Made by a program: the position numbers and the translations under genes
In this document: positions 8,519-17,269 of the stretch, one piece after another
Layout: every line of letters starts with the position of its first letter
Position numbering within the stretch: position 1 is the first letter of the stretch
Assembly: GCF_000392615.1 (NCBI RefSeq)
Contig: NZ_KB933398.1
Location: 1,000,391 to 1,064,390, forward strand
Reading direction: 5' to 3'
Length of the DNA stretch: 64,000 nt
Source of the DNA: Lysinibacillus sphaericus OT4b.31
GTDB taxonomy: Bacteria; Bacillota; Bacilli; Bacillales_A; Planococcaceae
Notes under the pieces: model-generated
What the model was told of the DNA's origin: nothing
Database searches by the model: none
What the model saw: the letters and a program-made list of their open reading frames with translations, nothing else

Positions 8519-8603
8519 TTGAATTAATTATATTAATGTAGCAATATAGGACACATGAAAGTTGATTCATATAAATCGAGTCGCTTGTCGCTTCGATTTA
8601 TAT
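8519..8603 (+). promoter_or_regulatory. Promoter and 11-bp palindrome upstream of the aldehyde dehydrogenase
   Basis: A possible promoter has TTGAAT (8519-8524), 17 nt, CAATAT (8542-8547). Downstream, ATATAAATCGA (8569-8579) and TCGATTTATAT (8593-8603) form a perfect 11-bp inverted repeat around a 13-nt loop that is itself a repeat of GTCGCTT. There is no U run, so it is an operator or a 5' stem rather than a terminator. The rest of 8342-8645 shows nothing else. Confidence 0.6.
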
Positions 8604-8645
8604 TGTATGCGGTTTCATAATTTATAATGTTGGGAGATTTAAACT

Positions 8646-10166
8646 ATGATTTATGCAAATCCTAATACTCCAGGAGCAGTTGTAAATTTCAAAGAGAAAT
8701 ATGATAACTTTATCGGTGGCGAATGGGTCGCTCCTGTAAAAGGTCAATATTTCGAGAATAAAACACCTGTAACAGGTCAAGTATTCACAAAAGCAGCTCG
8801 TTCAACTGTTGAAGATATTGAGTTAGCACTTGATGCGGCACATGCGGCGAAAGATGCATGGGGGAAAACTTCTGCAACAGAACGTGCAGCTATTTTAAAT
8901 AAAATTGCTGATCGCATTGAAGAGAACTTAGAAATGATTGCTGTCGCAGAAACTTGGGACAACGGTAAAGCCGTGCGTGAAACATTAAATGCTGATATTC
9001 CTCTTGCAGCTGACCACTTCCGTTATTTCGCAGGTGCCATCCGTGCGCAAGAAGGACATACAACTCAATTAGATAACGACACAGTCGCTTATCACTTCCA
9101 AGAGCCACTAGGTGTAGTTGGTCAAATCATTCCTTGGAATTTCCCAATATTAATGGCAGCTTGGAAAATCGCGCCAGCACTTGCGGCAGGTAACTGTATC
9201 GTCATGAAACCCGCTGAGCAAACACCAGTTTCATTATTAGTTTTAATCGAAACAATCCAAGATGTTTTACCAAAAGGTGTACTAAATATCGTGAACGGTT
9301 TCGGTGTTGAAGTGGGTAAACCACTTGCAACAAATAAGCGTATCGCTAAAATTGCCTTCACTGGTTCTACTGCTGTTGGTCGTCAAATTATGCAATACGC
9401 AACTGAAAACATTATTCCAGTAACATTAGAACTTGGTGGTAAATCACCAAACGTATTTTTTGAAGATGTGATGGCTGCTGATGATGAATATTTAAATAAA
9501 GCAATTGAAGGCTTCGTTATGTTCGCTTTAAACTCAGGCGAAATTTGTACTTGTCCTTCTCGTGCTCTTATTCACGAATCCATTTACGATCAATTCATCG
9601 AACGTGCTTTAGAACGCGTAAAAGCTATTAAAATCGGTAACCCTCTGGATACAGAAGTGATGATGGGCGCTCAAGCGTCAGAGCAACAAAAACAAAAAAT
9701 CCTTTCTTATTTACAACTAGGTAAAGAAGAAGGAGCTGAATGTTTAATCGGTGGGGAAGAAAATGTTCTTGACGGTGACCTTGCTGGTGGTAACTACATT
9801 AAACCAACAGTATTCAAAGGTCATAATAAAATGCGCATTTTCCAAGAAGAAATTTTTGGTCCAGTACTTGGTGTAACGACATTTAAAGATTTTGATGAAG
9901 CAATGGAAATCGCAAATGATACAGAATACGGTTTAGGTGCTGGTGTTTGGTCACGTTCTGGTGACACAGCATACCGCGCTGGTCGCGCTATCCAAGCTGG
10001 TCGTGTATGGACTAATACGTATCACCAATATCCAGCTGGTGCTGCATTTGGCGGTTTCAAACTTTCAGGTATCGGCCGTGAAAATCATGCGATGATGCTT
10101 GATCACTATCAACAAACCAAATGTATACTAGTTAACTATAAAGAAGAGGCGCAAGGTTTCTTCTGA
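8646..10166 (+). CDS. NAD-dependent aldehyde dehydrogenase (acetaldehyde type)
   Basis: A 506-residue cytosolic aldehyde dehydrogenase that oxidises aldehydes to acids. Visible motifs are PWNFPILMA (oxyanion Asn), FTGSTAVG (cofactor loop), [10 protein letters not shown] (general-base Glu) and [14 protein letters not shown] (catalytic Cys in the first Cys of CTCPS). The CTCPS form and the neighbouring DUF779 gene place it in the AldA/ExaC/AcoD group used for acetaldehyde or acetoin catabolism. Start ATG lies 6 nt after GGGAGATT. Length is normal. Confidence 0.92.
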   Translation: MIYANPNTPGAVVNFKEKYDNFIGGEWVAPVKGQYFENKTPVTGQVFTKAARSTVEDIELALDAAHAAKDAWGKTSATERAAILNKIADRIEENLEMIAVAETWDNGKAVRETLNADIPLAADHFRYFAGAIRAQEGHTTQLDNDTVAYHFQEPLGVVGQIIPWNFPILMAAWKIAPALAAGNCIVMKPAEQTPVSLLVLIETIQDVLPKGVLNIVNGFGVEVGKPLATNKRIAKIAFTGSTAVGRQIMQYATENIIPVTLELGGKSPNVFFEDVMAADDEYLNKAIEGFVMFALNSGEICTCPSRALIHESIYDQFIERALERVKAIKIGNPLDTEVMMGAQASEQQKQKILSYLQLGKEEGAECLIGGEENVLDGDLAGGNYIKPTVFKGHNKMRIFQEEIFGPVLGVTTFKDFDEAMEIANDTEYGLGAGVWSRSGDTAYRAGRAIQAGRVWTNTYHQYPAGAAFGGFKLSGIGRENHAMMLDHYQQTKCILVNYKEEAQGFF

Positions 10167-10187
10167 GTTTAAAGGATGGATAAGTAC

Positions 10188-10550
10188 ATGGTAGAACAAG
10201 TGATTGCCACTAAAGAGGCTTTAAAATTAATTGAGCTTATTAAGAGTAGACATGGCGCTATCATGTTTTATCAATCTGGCGGCTGCTGTGAAGGCTCTGT
10301 ACCGATGTGTTATGTAGAAGGAGATTTTAAGCTTGGAGACAACGATATCTATCTTGGTACAATAGGTGACGTTCCTTTCTACATTCACAGGGCACAATAT
10401 GAGTATTTCAAACATACGCAATTGATTATTGATGCGATGGTAGGTAGAGGTGCAAGTTTTTCTTTAGATAGTGTAGAAGAAATGCATTTTATCACGAAAT
10501 CAAAAGTGTTCACAGCAGATGAGTATGAAGAAGTTAAGAAACTATTTTAA
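10188..10550 (+). CDS. DUF779 family protein
   Basis: A 120-residue protein of the DUF779 family, with the family's QSGGCCEGSVPMC cysteine cluster near residues 29-41. It follows the aldehyde dehydrogenase by about 20 nt; this pair is conserved in many bacteria, so a role in aldehyde metabolism or metal/cofactor handling is inferred, though no function is established. An ATG at 10176 would add four residues but overlaps the AAAGGATGG ribosome site, so the ATG at 10188 is preferred. Confidence 0.85.
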   Translation: MVEQVIATKEALKLIELIKSRHGAIMFYQSGGCCEGSVPMCYVEGDFKLGDNDIYLGTIGDVPFYIHRAQYEYFKHTQLIIDAMVGRGASFSLDSVEEMHFITKSKVFTADEYEEVKKLF

Positions 10551-10561
10551 TATAGCAAAGG

Positions 10562-10602
10562 AAACCACGATTCTCTTTTATGACGGAGAATCGTGGTTTT
10601 TT
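10562..10602 (+). terminator. Terminator after DUF779 gene
   Basis: AAACCACGATTCTC pairs with GAGAATCGTGGTTT around a 10-nt loop, followed by six Ts in all. It probably also serves the convergent gene. Confidence 0.9.
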
Positions 10603-10624
10603 ATAGATAATGGGTATGTATCTT

Positions 10625-10906
10625 CTAAAACCGATGGAGTTTTTGTTCAATTGAATCTAAACGATCATTAACAGACTGTAATTGTTTACACATCTGTTTA
10701 AATTGCTGATGTTGATCAAGTGAATTAGACGATTTTAATTGTGCTGCTTCTTCTTCCTCCTGTAAGGCTAATATTGTGGCGAGGGTTGATAGCGAATAAC
10801 CGAGCGTTAAAACAATTGAAGCGATTACTTCCACTTTAGAGGCGGTTAATTCATCAAAAAGCAATCTTGATTCTTCGGTTGTATCTTCAAGTTTACGTTT
10901 TTTCAT
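10625..10906 (-). CDS. Small hypothetical single-span membrane protein
   Basis: A 93-residue protein starting MKKRKLEDTTEESRLLFDEL, with ATG 10906 seven nt after GGGAGG. A hydrophobic segment (VEVIASIVLTLGYSLSTLAT) at about residues 26-45 is followed by a Glu-rich and coiled-coil-like tail ending in SVNDRLDSIEQKLHRF. No family is recognised. The layout suggests a membrane-anchored cytoplasmic coiled coil; the role is unknown. Confidence 0.7.
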   Translation of the reverse strand: MKKRKLEDTTEESRLLFDELTASKVEVIASIVLTLGYSLSTLATILALQEEEEAAQLKSSNSLDQHQQFKQMCKQLQSVNDRLDSIEQKLHRF

Positions 10907-11076
10907 ATTTCTCCCTCCCATATACAGCTAATATATGGTATGTAATGCACTAAGGTATCTTGTCCAAGTTTTTTCTCTGTGCATAAAATTCTTAATTTTC
11001 AGTAAATAAAATTGATTTTCCTAGAAAAATATAGGATTATAAAAAGACAAAAAGATAATTTTGAGGAGGAAATGTT

Positions 11077-11625
11077 GTGAATAAAGAGTTTAAATATTGT
11101 AAGGAATCAAGAGTGATGCGGACAAGCCGAGTTTTTCCGAATGATGTTAACAATCATAATACGCTTTTTGGTGGGCGTTTAATGAGTGATATTGACCAAG
11201 TAGCCTCAATCTCTGCTGCAAAGCATAGTCGTAAAGATTGCGTCACAGCTTCGACGGATTCTGTGGATTTTTTGCATCCGATTCGCCCGACAGACTCAGT
11301 GTATTTCGAATCTTATGTTACATGGACTGGAACTTCTTCAATGGAGGTCTTTGTAAAGGTTATTTCGGAAAATTTAAAAACTGGAGAACGTAAAGTGGCT
11401 GCAACTGCTTTATTAACCTTTGTGGCATTAGATGAAAATAATCGACCAGCAGCAGTTCCGCGCGTTATACCTGAAACTGTTGAAGAGACGAAATTACATG
11501 AAACTGCGTCTGAACGGGCAAAGGCACGAACTGAGCGTAAAAAAGAAAGTAAGGCCATGGCTCGTTTTATTTCAATGAACGATCCATGGGATTATCGGCT
11601 CGAACTGATGGAGAACTACATGTAA
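11077..11625 (+). CDS. Acyl-CoA thioesterase, YkhA-like hotdog protein
   Basis: A 182-residue acyl-CoA hydrolase of the 4HBT/YciA-YkhA group. The N-terminal hotdog fold has the family string VNNHNTLFGGRLMSDIDQVA near residues 25-44, where Asn and Asp are the expected active-site residues, and the DSVDFLHPI strand. The charged C-terminal tail (RAKARTERKKE) is typical. The enzyme cleaves acyl-CoA to free acid and CoA in the cytosol. GTG start behind GAGGAGG. Confidence 0.87.
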   Translation: MNKEFKYCKESRVMRTSRVFPNDVNNHNTLFGGRLMSDIDQVASISAAKHSRKDCVTASTDSVDFLHPIRPTDSVYFESYVTWTGTSSMEVFVKVISENLKTGERKVAATALLTFVALDENNRPAAVPRVIPETVEETKLHETASERAKARTERKKESKAMARFISMNDPWDYRLELMENYM

Positions 11626-11671
11626 AAAGGCATCTGATTAGTATTAAGATTCACTAATCAGATGCCTTTTT
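11624..11671. terminator. Strong terminator after the thioesterase
   Basis: A perfect 19-bp stem, beginning AAAAAGGCATCTGATTAGT and ending with its complement, with T and A runs on both sides, so it can work in either direction. It overlaps the last codon of the gene. Confidence 0.92.
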
Positions 11672-11727
11672 GTTTTGTTATATTGATGAGTTAGCCATTA
11701 TAGTTTAAAAATATGTGCGCTTATGAA

Positions 11728-12558
11728 TCAGATTTCAGTTACTGTTACTTCTGGTGCGCCGAAGCGTGATTTTGCACCATGCATAACTGGACCAACATAG
11801 TCATTTAACGCCCAACCATGAGCAATTGCAGCTGATACGAATTCTTTAGCTTCAATAACAGCTTCTTTTACAGATAGACCGTTTGCTAGGTTCGCTGTAA
11901 CAGAAGCAGCAAACGTACAACCTGCTCCGTGATTAAAAGTGGAAGCTACTTTTTCCGATTCCAACAAGTAGAATGTAGTGCCATCGAAGAATAAGTCTGT
12001 AGCTTTTTCAGTCGCTAATGCTTTACCACCTTTTATCACGACAGCTTTAGCACCTAGTTCGTTAATTTTACGAGCAGCTACTTTCATGTCCTCGATTGTT
12101 TTTGGTGTACCAGTACCAGCTAATTGACCAGCTTCGAAAAGATTTGGTGTTGTGACAGCAGCAAGTGGTAATAGATGTTGAATCATGGCATCTGTGTTAC
12201 CAGGGTTTAACACCTCATCATCTCCTTTACATACCATAACTGGGTCAATGACAACGTTTGAAGTGCCAGACTTTGCAATAGCGTCGCCAGCAATACGAAT
12301 GATTTCTTCTGTTGAAAGCATCCCTGTTTTCACAGCATCAATGCCTGTCGATAGTGCTGTATCAATTTGTTTTTGTAAGAGCTCTGTTGGTAGTGGTGTA
12401 ACATTGTGTGTCCAACCGTTTGGCTCCATTGTTACGACTACTGTTAGTGCAACCATACCGTATGTGCCATGTTCTTGGAATGTTTTAAGATCGGCTTGCA
12501 TACCTGCGCCGCCTGATGTATCTGAACCTGCAATTGTTAATGTTTTTTTTAGAGCCAT
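11728..12558 (-). CDS. pdxK: Pyridoxine/hydroxymethylpyrimidine kinase
   Basis: A 276-residue ribokinase-fold kinase. Signatures include LTIAGSDTSGGAGMQADLKT at the N-terminus, VVIDPVMVCKGDDEVL, and the anion-hole/catalytic FNHGAGCTFAASV, where the ThiD-type Cys replaces the usual Asp context. It closely follows the B. subtilis PdxK (formerly ThiD-like) pattern, phosphorylating pyridoxine/pyridoxal, and may also act on hydroxymethylpyrimidine. It stands beside ung, as in B. subtilis. Divergent from ung with 175 nt between them. Confidence 0.9.
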   Translation of the reverse strand: MALKKTLTIAGSDTSGGAGMQADLKTFQEHGTYGMVALTVVVTMEPNGWTHNVTPLPTELLQKQIDTALSTGIDAVKTGMLSTEEIIRIAGDAIAKSGTSNVVIDPVMVCKGDDEVLNPGNTDAMIQHLLPLAAVTTPNLFEAGQLAGTGTPKTIEDMKVAARKINELGAKAVVIKGGKALATEKATDLFFDGTTFYLLESEKVASTFNHGAGCTFAASVTANLANGLSVKEAVIEAKEFVSAAIAHGWALNDYVGPVMHGAKSRFGAPEVTVTEI

Positions 12559-12733
12559 GTGAAAGATCTCCTTTATAATAAAAGTTTAAAGTTACCGTCT
12601 AGTATAGTCTGATTCTGATTCTATAAAAATAGTCAGAAATCAATATTTTTATAAGGTCAGCTTTATCTTAAACTTGAATTAGGCATTATTTTTTTGTACG
12701 GTTGTAATATAAAGAAAGGGGCTTTTATTTGCA

Positions 12734-13411
12734 ATGAAACAAGTTTTCCCGAATGATTGGCAAACAATACTTGCTGATGAATTAGAAAAACCATATTATC
12801 AAGCACTCCGTCAATTTGTAGCATTCGAAAATTCAACCCAAACAATATATCCACCGTTGAACGATGTTATGAATGCGTTTTATACCACAGCTTATCGTGA
12901 TGTGAAGGTCGTGATTTTAGGACAAGATCCTTATCATGGTCCCAACCAAGCACATGGTTTAAGTTTTTCTGTGAAGCCAGGTATTTCACATCCACCAAGT
13001 TTACGTAATATGTTACAAGAATTACAGGACGATATGGGTTGTCCCATTCCACAGGATGGCACGTTAACAAAATGGGCACAACAGGGTGTTATGCTCTTGA
13101 ATACAGTTTTAACAGTACGGGCAGGTCAGGCGAATTCCCATAAGGAGCAAGGATGGGAGCAATTTACAGATGCAGTGATTGAAAAACTAGCATCAAGACA
13201 AAAGCCAATTATTTTTGTGCTATGGGGTAAACCAGCGCAGCGAAAAAAACAATTAATTTGTAATTATTCAACTCCCCATATCATCTTAGAAGCACCACAT
13301 CCGAGTCCACTAAGTGCATACCGTGGTTTTTTTGGGAGTAAGCCCTATTCCAGGGTAAATGAACAACTAGTAGCGTGGGGGGAGAAACCAATCGACTGGT
13401 GTTTAGTGTAG
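12734..13411 (+). CDS. ung: Uracil-DNA glycosylase
   Basis: A 225-residue family 1 uracil-DNA glycosylase that removes uracil from DNA to start base-excision repair. The water-activating loop [18 protein letters not shown] is at about residues 63-80 with catalytic Asp, and the minor-groove loop [18 protein letters not shown] is near residue 186. Full length, ATG start behind AAAGGGGC. First gene of the ung/Cys-protein/ywdI/ywdK string. Confidence 0.95.
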   Translation: MKQVFPNDWQTILADELEKPYYQALRQFVAFENSTQTIYPPLNDVMNAFYTTAYRDVKVVILGQDPYHGPNQAHGLSFSVKPGISHPPSLRNMLQELQDDMGCPIPQDGTLTKWAQQGVMLLNTVLTVRAGQANSHKEQGWEQFTDAVIEKLASRQKPIIFVLWGKPAQRKKQLICNYSTPHIILEAPHPSPLSAYRGFFGSKPYSRVNEQLVAWGEKPIDWCLV

Positions 13412-13486
13412 ATTGGCACAAATCGTTTACTTTATACACATTAAAAATCATGGTACAGTTAATATAGAAGAAAGAGAGGGACAACG

Positions 13487-13666
13487 ATGCAGGTGAATTG
13501 TTTCAAATGTCAATATTTTAAAGTAACATGGGACCCGCAAACACCACGAGCCTGTGTGGCATACGGCTTTAAGACAAAACAAATACCATCCGTTGTTGTC
13601 AAACAATCCTCTGGAATGAACTGCTTAAAATTTGTGCCAAAAGAAGAAAGTGGGAGAGCGCAATGA
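13487..13666 (+). CDS. 59-residue cysteine protein between ung and ywdI
   Basis: Reads MQVNCFKCQYFKVTWDPQTP at the start, with ribosome site AGAGAGGG 6 nt upstream. Cysteines at 5, 8, 24 and 45 suggest a small metal-binding fold. Its stop overlaps the ywdI start as ATGA, so the two are translationally coupled. Comparable tiny Cys proteins sit after ung in related bacilli and are often annotated by neighbourhood only. Function unknown. Confidence 0.75.
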   Translation: MQVNCFKCQYFKVTWDPQTPRACVAYGFKTKQIPSVVVKQSSGMNCLKFVPKEESGRAQ

Positions 13667-13929
13667 TTTCTTATCAAGCCGTACTACAGCAACTTGAAAA
13701 ACAATTAGCCGATGCAAAAAATGCAGCAAGTGAACAACAAATACGTGAGACACTAACGGCTATTCGTGCGTTATGTGATGTAGTGTTAGATCTTCCTGCA
13801 GAAGCTCCAAAGGCACCAACAAAACATTTGCCACAAATGTTAGCTACGGGGTCTACACCATCGAGCATATACACAGCGAAGATTGAAGAGGATGACGGTG
13901 CAAACGGCGATTCGATTTTTGATTTTTAA
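13663..13929 (+). CDS. ywdI: YwdI family protein (DUF5327)
   Basis: An 88-residue protein with an N-terminal helical segment (ISYQAVLQQLEKQLADAKNA) and a low-complexity tail ending DGANGDSIFDF, matching the YwdI/DUF5327 family. ATG overlaps the preceding stop. Its position after ung matches the B. subtilis order apart from the missing ywdH. No function is established. Confidence 0.85.
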   Translation: MISYQAVLQQLEKQLADAKNAASEQQIRETLTAIRALCDVVLDLPAEAPKAPTKHLPQMLATGSTPSSIYTAKIEEDDGANGDSIFDF

Positions 13930-14019
13930 GCCAAGATAATGAACAATTGGGTTTTACTTAAAGTGTTAAGGAAACTCAAATATGAGACTATCGAGTAAAT
14001 AAAAGGCAGGGTAAACGAC

Positions 14020-14400
14020 ATGAAAAGATTTATTGTCACAGGCGCACTTCACGGCTTTTTAGCAGTAGCATTTGGTGCATTCGGTGCACATGCATTAAAA
14101 GAAAGATTAGACGATTATGGCCAAGGTATTTGGGAAACGGCAGTACAATACCAAATGTTTCATGCGACAGGCTTACTTGTGATTGGTCTATTAATGAGCA
14201 CAAAATTACTAGGTGAAGTAAAACAATTAAATGTAGCTGGTATCTTCTTTAACTTAGGTATAGTCTTCTTTTCCGGCAGCCTATATGTGTTAGCATTAAG
14301 CGGCATAAAAGTGTTAGGTGCTATTACACCAATTGGTGGGGTGCTATTTTTAACAGGATGGGTACTTATTATACTAACAGTCCTTAAACAAGCAAGATAA
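14020..14400 (+). CDS. ywdK: DUF423 membrane protein YwdK
   Basis: A 126-residue protein with four predicted membrane helices and the DUF423 hallmark AVAFGAFGAHALKERL near residues 16-31, plus FHATGLLVIGLL. In the cytoplasmic membrane; role unknown. Start ATG follows AGGCAGGG. The order ung-ywdI-ywdK-gerQ agrees with B. subtilis. Confidence 0.9.
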   Translation: MKRFIVTGALHGFLAVAFGAFGAHALKERLDDYGQGIWETAVQYQMFHATGLLVIGLLMSTKLLGEVKQLNVAGIFFNLGIVFFSGSLYVLALSGIKVLGAITPIGGVLFLTGWVLIILTVLKQAR

Positions 14401-14411
14401 CAATTTCAATC

Positions 14412-14450
14412 ACTCCCTCACATAAAAATGTAAGGGAGTATTTTGCTTTT
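14412..14450 (+). terminator. Terminator after ywdK
   Basis: ACTCCCTCACAT pairs with ATGTAAGGGAGT (one mismatch) around AAAA, followed by ATTTTGCTTTT. The next 180 nt to the M20 gene hold no other recognised feature. Confidence 0.8.
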
Positions 14451-14634
14451 ATTGGTCATTACTTGGGTAACCGGTAGAACCGCACGGGTGTATCAATATC
14501 AAAAAATTAGCCAATCACTCTCCTCTCTATACTAGATACATATTAAATTCAATTCCTATTGTTTTTGTAAGGATTTATGAGGTACACTATGATTACCAGA
14601 AAAATTCGACAATAAGAAAATGGGGAGATGCTAT

Positions 14635-15813
14635 ATGGAAAGATTATTTACATTACTCGATGAAAACTATGAAGAAATAGTAGCAATCCGTCGTCATTTA
14701 CATGAGTATCCTGAGTTATCTTTTGAAGAAGTGGAAACACCAGCATATATTGCTGCTTTTCATAAAGCATTAGGGCATGAGGTACGCGAGCAGGTGGGAG
14801 AACGTGGCGTTGTTGCTACATTGTATGGTGCGAAACCAGGAAAAACGGTGGCGCTACGTGCGGATTTTGATGCATTGGCGATTCAGGAGGAAAATGAAGT
14901 TCCTTATAAGTCAAAGATAGCTGGTAAAATGCATGCATGTGGACATGATGGACATACAGCTACTTTGCTTGGGCTCGCAAAGGCGTTAAATGCCATGAAG
15001 GGTGAGCTTGCCGGTAATGTGGTGTTTATTCATCAGTACGCGGAGGAAATTGCACCGGGTGGGGCCAAACCGATGATTGAAGATGGTTGTTTAGACGGAG
15101 TAGACGTGATTTTTGGTACACATTTATGGGCGCCAACACCGCTCGGTGATATATTGGTGCGCGATGGTGCTATTATGGCCGCTGCCGATAAGGCGGAAAT
15201 CCTTATTCAAGGAAAAGGTGGTCATGGTGCGGAGCCACATCATTCAATTGATGCTGTTGTGCTTGCTTCACAGTTTGTCATCAATGCTCAGCAACTTGTC
15301 TCTCGCCGTATTGATCCATTAAAATCTGCAGTTTTAACAATTGGTCATTTTGAAGCGATTAACCCGTTCAATGTCATTGCAGAACGAGTTGCATTGACGG
15401 GGACAGTTCGTACATTTGAGGAGCAGGTACGTACGCAAATGGAACAGGAGTTGGAGACTGTATTAAAGGCGACTTGCCTTGCCTTTGGTGCAAGCTATGA
15501 ATATCGTTATACTAGAGGTTATCCACCTGTCTATAACCATGTAAAAGAAACAGCATTTGTTGCACAGCTTGCAGTTGATGTACCGGGGGTTGAAAATGTC
15601 ATTACATGTCCACCATTCATGATAGGTGAAGACTTTGCATATTATCTCGAAAAAGTACCAGGTACATTTTTCTTCACAGGTGCAAAAAAGCCTGAGTGGG
15701 ATACAGCCTATCCACATCATCATGCACGTTTTGATTTTGACGAACGTGCAATGTTAATTGCGGCAAAAACATTAGGAAAAGCAACATTGCAATATTTACA
15801 AAATCATCATTAA
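14635..15813 (+). CDS. M20 family amidohydrolase (N-acyl amino acid / hippurate type)
   Basis: A 392-residue metallohydrolase of the M20D group that splits N-acyl amino acids or similar amides. Metal ligands are visible in MHACGHDGHTATLLG (about residues 96-110), YAEEIAPGG, and the C-terminal MIGEDFAYYLEKVPG; the dimerisation/lid domain begins at KGGHGAEPHHSID. The ATG at 14635 is chosen because GGGGAG precedes it by 7 nt; the upstream ATG at 14620 overlaps that ribosome site. Substrate is not determinable here. It interrupts the ywdK-gerQ neighbourhood of B. subtilis. Confidence 0.88.
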   Translation: MERLFTLLDENYEEIVAIRRHLHEYPELSFEEVETPAYIAAFHKALGHEVREQVGERGVVATLYGAKPGKTVALRADFDALAIQEENEVPYKSKIAGKMHACGHDGHTATLLGLAKALNAMKGELAGNVVFIHQYAEEIAPGGAKPMIEDGCLDGVDVIFGTHLWAPTPLGDILVRDGAIMAAADKAEILIQGKGGHGAEPHHSIDAVVLASQFVINAQQLVSRRIDPLKSAVLTIGHFEAINPFNVIAERVALTGTVRTFEEQVRTQMEQELETVLKATCLAFGASYEYRYTRGYPPVYNHVKETAFVAQLAVDVPGVENVITCPPFMIGEDFAYYLEKVPGTFFFTGAKKPEWDTAYPHHHARFDFDERAMLIAAKTLGKATLQYLQNHH

Positions 15814-15819
15814 AAAATG

Positions 15820-15850
15820 AGCTGTCCAATTTTATGGACAGCTTATTTTT
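15820..15850. terminator. Terminator between the M20 gene and gerQ
   Basis: AGCTGTCCA pairs with TGGACAGCT around ATTTTA, with a T run on the + side and an A run on the other, so convergent use is likely. Confidence 0.85.
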
Positions 15851-15853
15851 TTG

Positions 15854-16189
15854 TTATGGATTTTGGTTAAAATAAGACATTTCCTCATCATATTCGGCAA
15901 AGTCAAAATAAATCATTGGGAATAAGAACCGGTGATTGGATTTCAGCTCACGTAATATCACATGATCCCGTCCAGCAGCTTCTACCACACCTCGTACTGT
16001 TTTCGTGTTCTTTCCTTGTTCTACAGCATGCTCAAAAGAAAAGTGGAAAGTTCCAGGCTTACCGCGATTCAATCGTAAAATGTTTTCGATATACGATTCT
16101 TCACGTCCGGGTGGCCGTCCGCTTGGAAGCGTCACTGCTGGAGGTGTCATTTGTTGCTGAGGTGTCGGTGTCCAATAGTAAGGCATCAT
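15854..16189 (-). CDS. gerQ: Spore coat protein GerQ
   Basis: A 111-residue coat protein needed in Bacillus to localise the cortex hydrolase CwlJ. The conserved core SYIENILRLNRGK is near residues 33-45, followed by AAGRDHVILRE and MIYFDFAEYDEEMSYF. The family's N-terminal Pro/Gln-rich region is present but short (MMPYYWTPTPQQQMTP), so the protein is well below the roughly 180 residues of B. subtilis GerQ. The lysines near the N-terminus that Tgl cross-links in B. subtilis are absent. Start ATG 16189 follows AGAAGG. It lies 20 nt after cwlJ in one operon. Confidence 0.92.
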   Translation of the reverse strand: MMPYYWTPTPQQQMTPPAVTLPSGRPPGREESYIENILRLNRGKPGTFHFSFEHAVEQGKNTKTVRGVVEAAGRDHVILRELKSNHRFLFPMIYFDFAEYDEEMSYFNQNP

Positions 16190-16209
16190 AAGTAACAACC
16201 TTCTTTCAA

Positions 16210-16635
16210 TTAAATTTGTGGACAATCACTTTCAGTTGGTGAGAAAAAGCAATGCGATTTAAAACGACCTGTGTTCCATTGACCGTACCATTGCGCAGGG
16301 CAGTCACCCGGTGGCATGAAAAACCAAAGAGAGCGGGTAGATGGATGAAATCTTTCACCTTGAATAACTCTTTTCGCTAATTTGAGATCTTGTGACCGTG
16401 CACGTTGATAAAAATAGCCCTTTGTTGTTGCCTCAAAGCCTCCAGGACGCTGAAAAACCATTTGCTCAAGCGTTCGAATATCACCAAAATCAAGACAATC
16501 TGCTCGGACACGATTGACGCCAACATTGCCGACCATGAGCATACCTAAATCTCCGTCACCTTCTGCTTCGGCACGCATTAGCCTTGCGAGCAGAGCTGTC
16601 TGTGCATCATTCGTCTTTATAACAGCGATTTTCAT
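16210..16635 (-). CDS. cwlJ: Spore cortex-lytic hydrolase CwlJ
   Basis: A 141-residue SleB/CwlJ-type hydrolase (Hydrolase_2) that degrades cortex peptidoglycan during germination. The catalytic region LMRAEAEGDGDLGMLMVGNV is near residues 18-37, followed by KGYFYQRA and the CPAQWYGQWN motif. Length matches B. subtilis CwlJ (about 142). The ATG 16635 sits only 1 nt after GAGGAGG, an unusually tight spacing; an in-frame ATG 14 codons upstream exists but adds a non-family sequence, so the inner start is preferred. Operon with gerQ, as in the B. cereus group. Confidence 0.9.
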   Translation of the reverse strand: MKIAVIKTNDAQTALLARLMRAEAEGDGDLGMLMVGNVGVNRVRADCLDFGDIRTLEQMVFQRPGGFEATTKGYFYQRARSQDLKLAKRVIQGERFHPSTRSLWFFMPPGDCPAQWYGQWNTGRFKSHCFFSPTESDCPQI

Positions 16636-16877
16636 ACCTCCTCGCAGACAGTATATGCATGAAGGTATTGTAGACATGTTTGATTTTGATGAGAAAGAAA
16701 TTCACCTTTTGAAAATATTAAGCATATATTAGTAATAACGAGTGGTCTGTAATACAGGGTAGGGATGTCCACAGTAAGCGATTTTTTTGATATAGGGGTA
16801 AATATAGAGTAAGAAGATGTTTGGGGAAACCGGAGATAGTTTGCATGTGTATTGAATACATGTGAGGTGACAGAGAG

Positions 16878-17048
16878 ATGGGGATTGGTATATGGGTTGG
16901 TATTTTAATAAGTGCTGTGCTGGCTTTTTTGCTCGGCGGTTTTTACGGCCAGCCACTCCATTGGTATCTATTCATTCTAATCATTGTCGTGGGCTTTTTC
17001 ATTCATACGATTATTTTAATTTTGAAAGTAAAGAATGAAAGTTCATGA
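16878..17048 (+). CDS. 56-residue double-span membrane protein, paralogue 1
   Basis: Starts MGIGIWVGILISAVLAFLLG and contains two hydrophobic helices around a short QPLHWYLF turn, ending with a charged KVKNESS tail. It aligns well with the 60-residue protein encoded at 17270: shared pattern QPxxWYLxIL followed by GFFIHTIILIL. AGAGAG precedes the ATG. The 242 nt upstream to cwlJ contain no other gene. Function unknown. Confidence 0.75.
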   Translation: MGIGIWVGILISAVLAFLLGGFYGQPLHWYLFILIIVVGFFIHTIILILKVKNESS

Positions 17049-17122
17049 CATACCGTGTAAGGAATGAATGTCTTATTTATGAGACAATCCCCTTTGTGTA
17101 CCCAAGGAAAAAGAAAGCGAAA

Positions 17123-17160
17123 AAGTGCCATCGTAGAGGGATGGCTCTTTTTTGTTTTTT
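17123..17160 (+). terminator. Terminator after paralogue 1
   Basis: AGTGCCATC and GATGGCTCT form an 8-9 bp stem around GTAGAGG, followed by a TTTTTTGTTTTTT run. Confidence 0.82.
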
Positions 17161-17269
17161 GTTATTTGTGATGAAGATTTGGAAATATCAATATTTTGTA
17201 AGTATATTGAAAATGTATTGTGACATACTAATGTGGGATTTATCATTGCTTTCATGAAGGAGTGTTACA

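Noticed and set aside
17045..17257. Open frame between the two small membrane proteins
   Set aside because: Runs through a terminator and overlaps the stop of the first gene in another frame; not protein-like.
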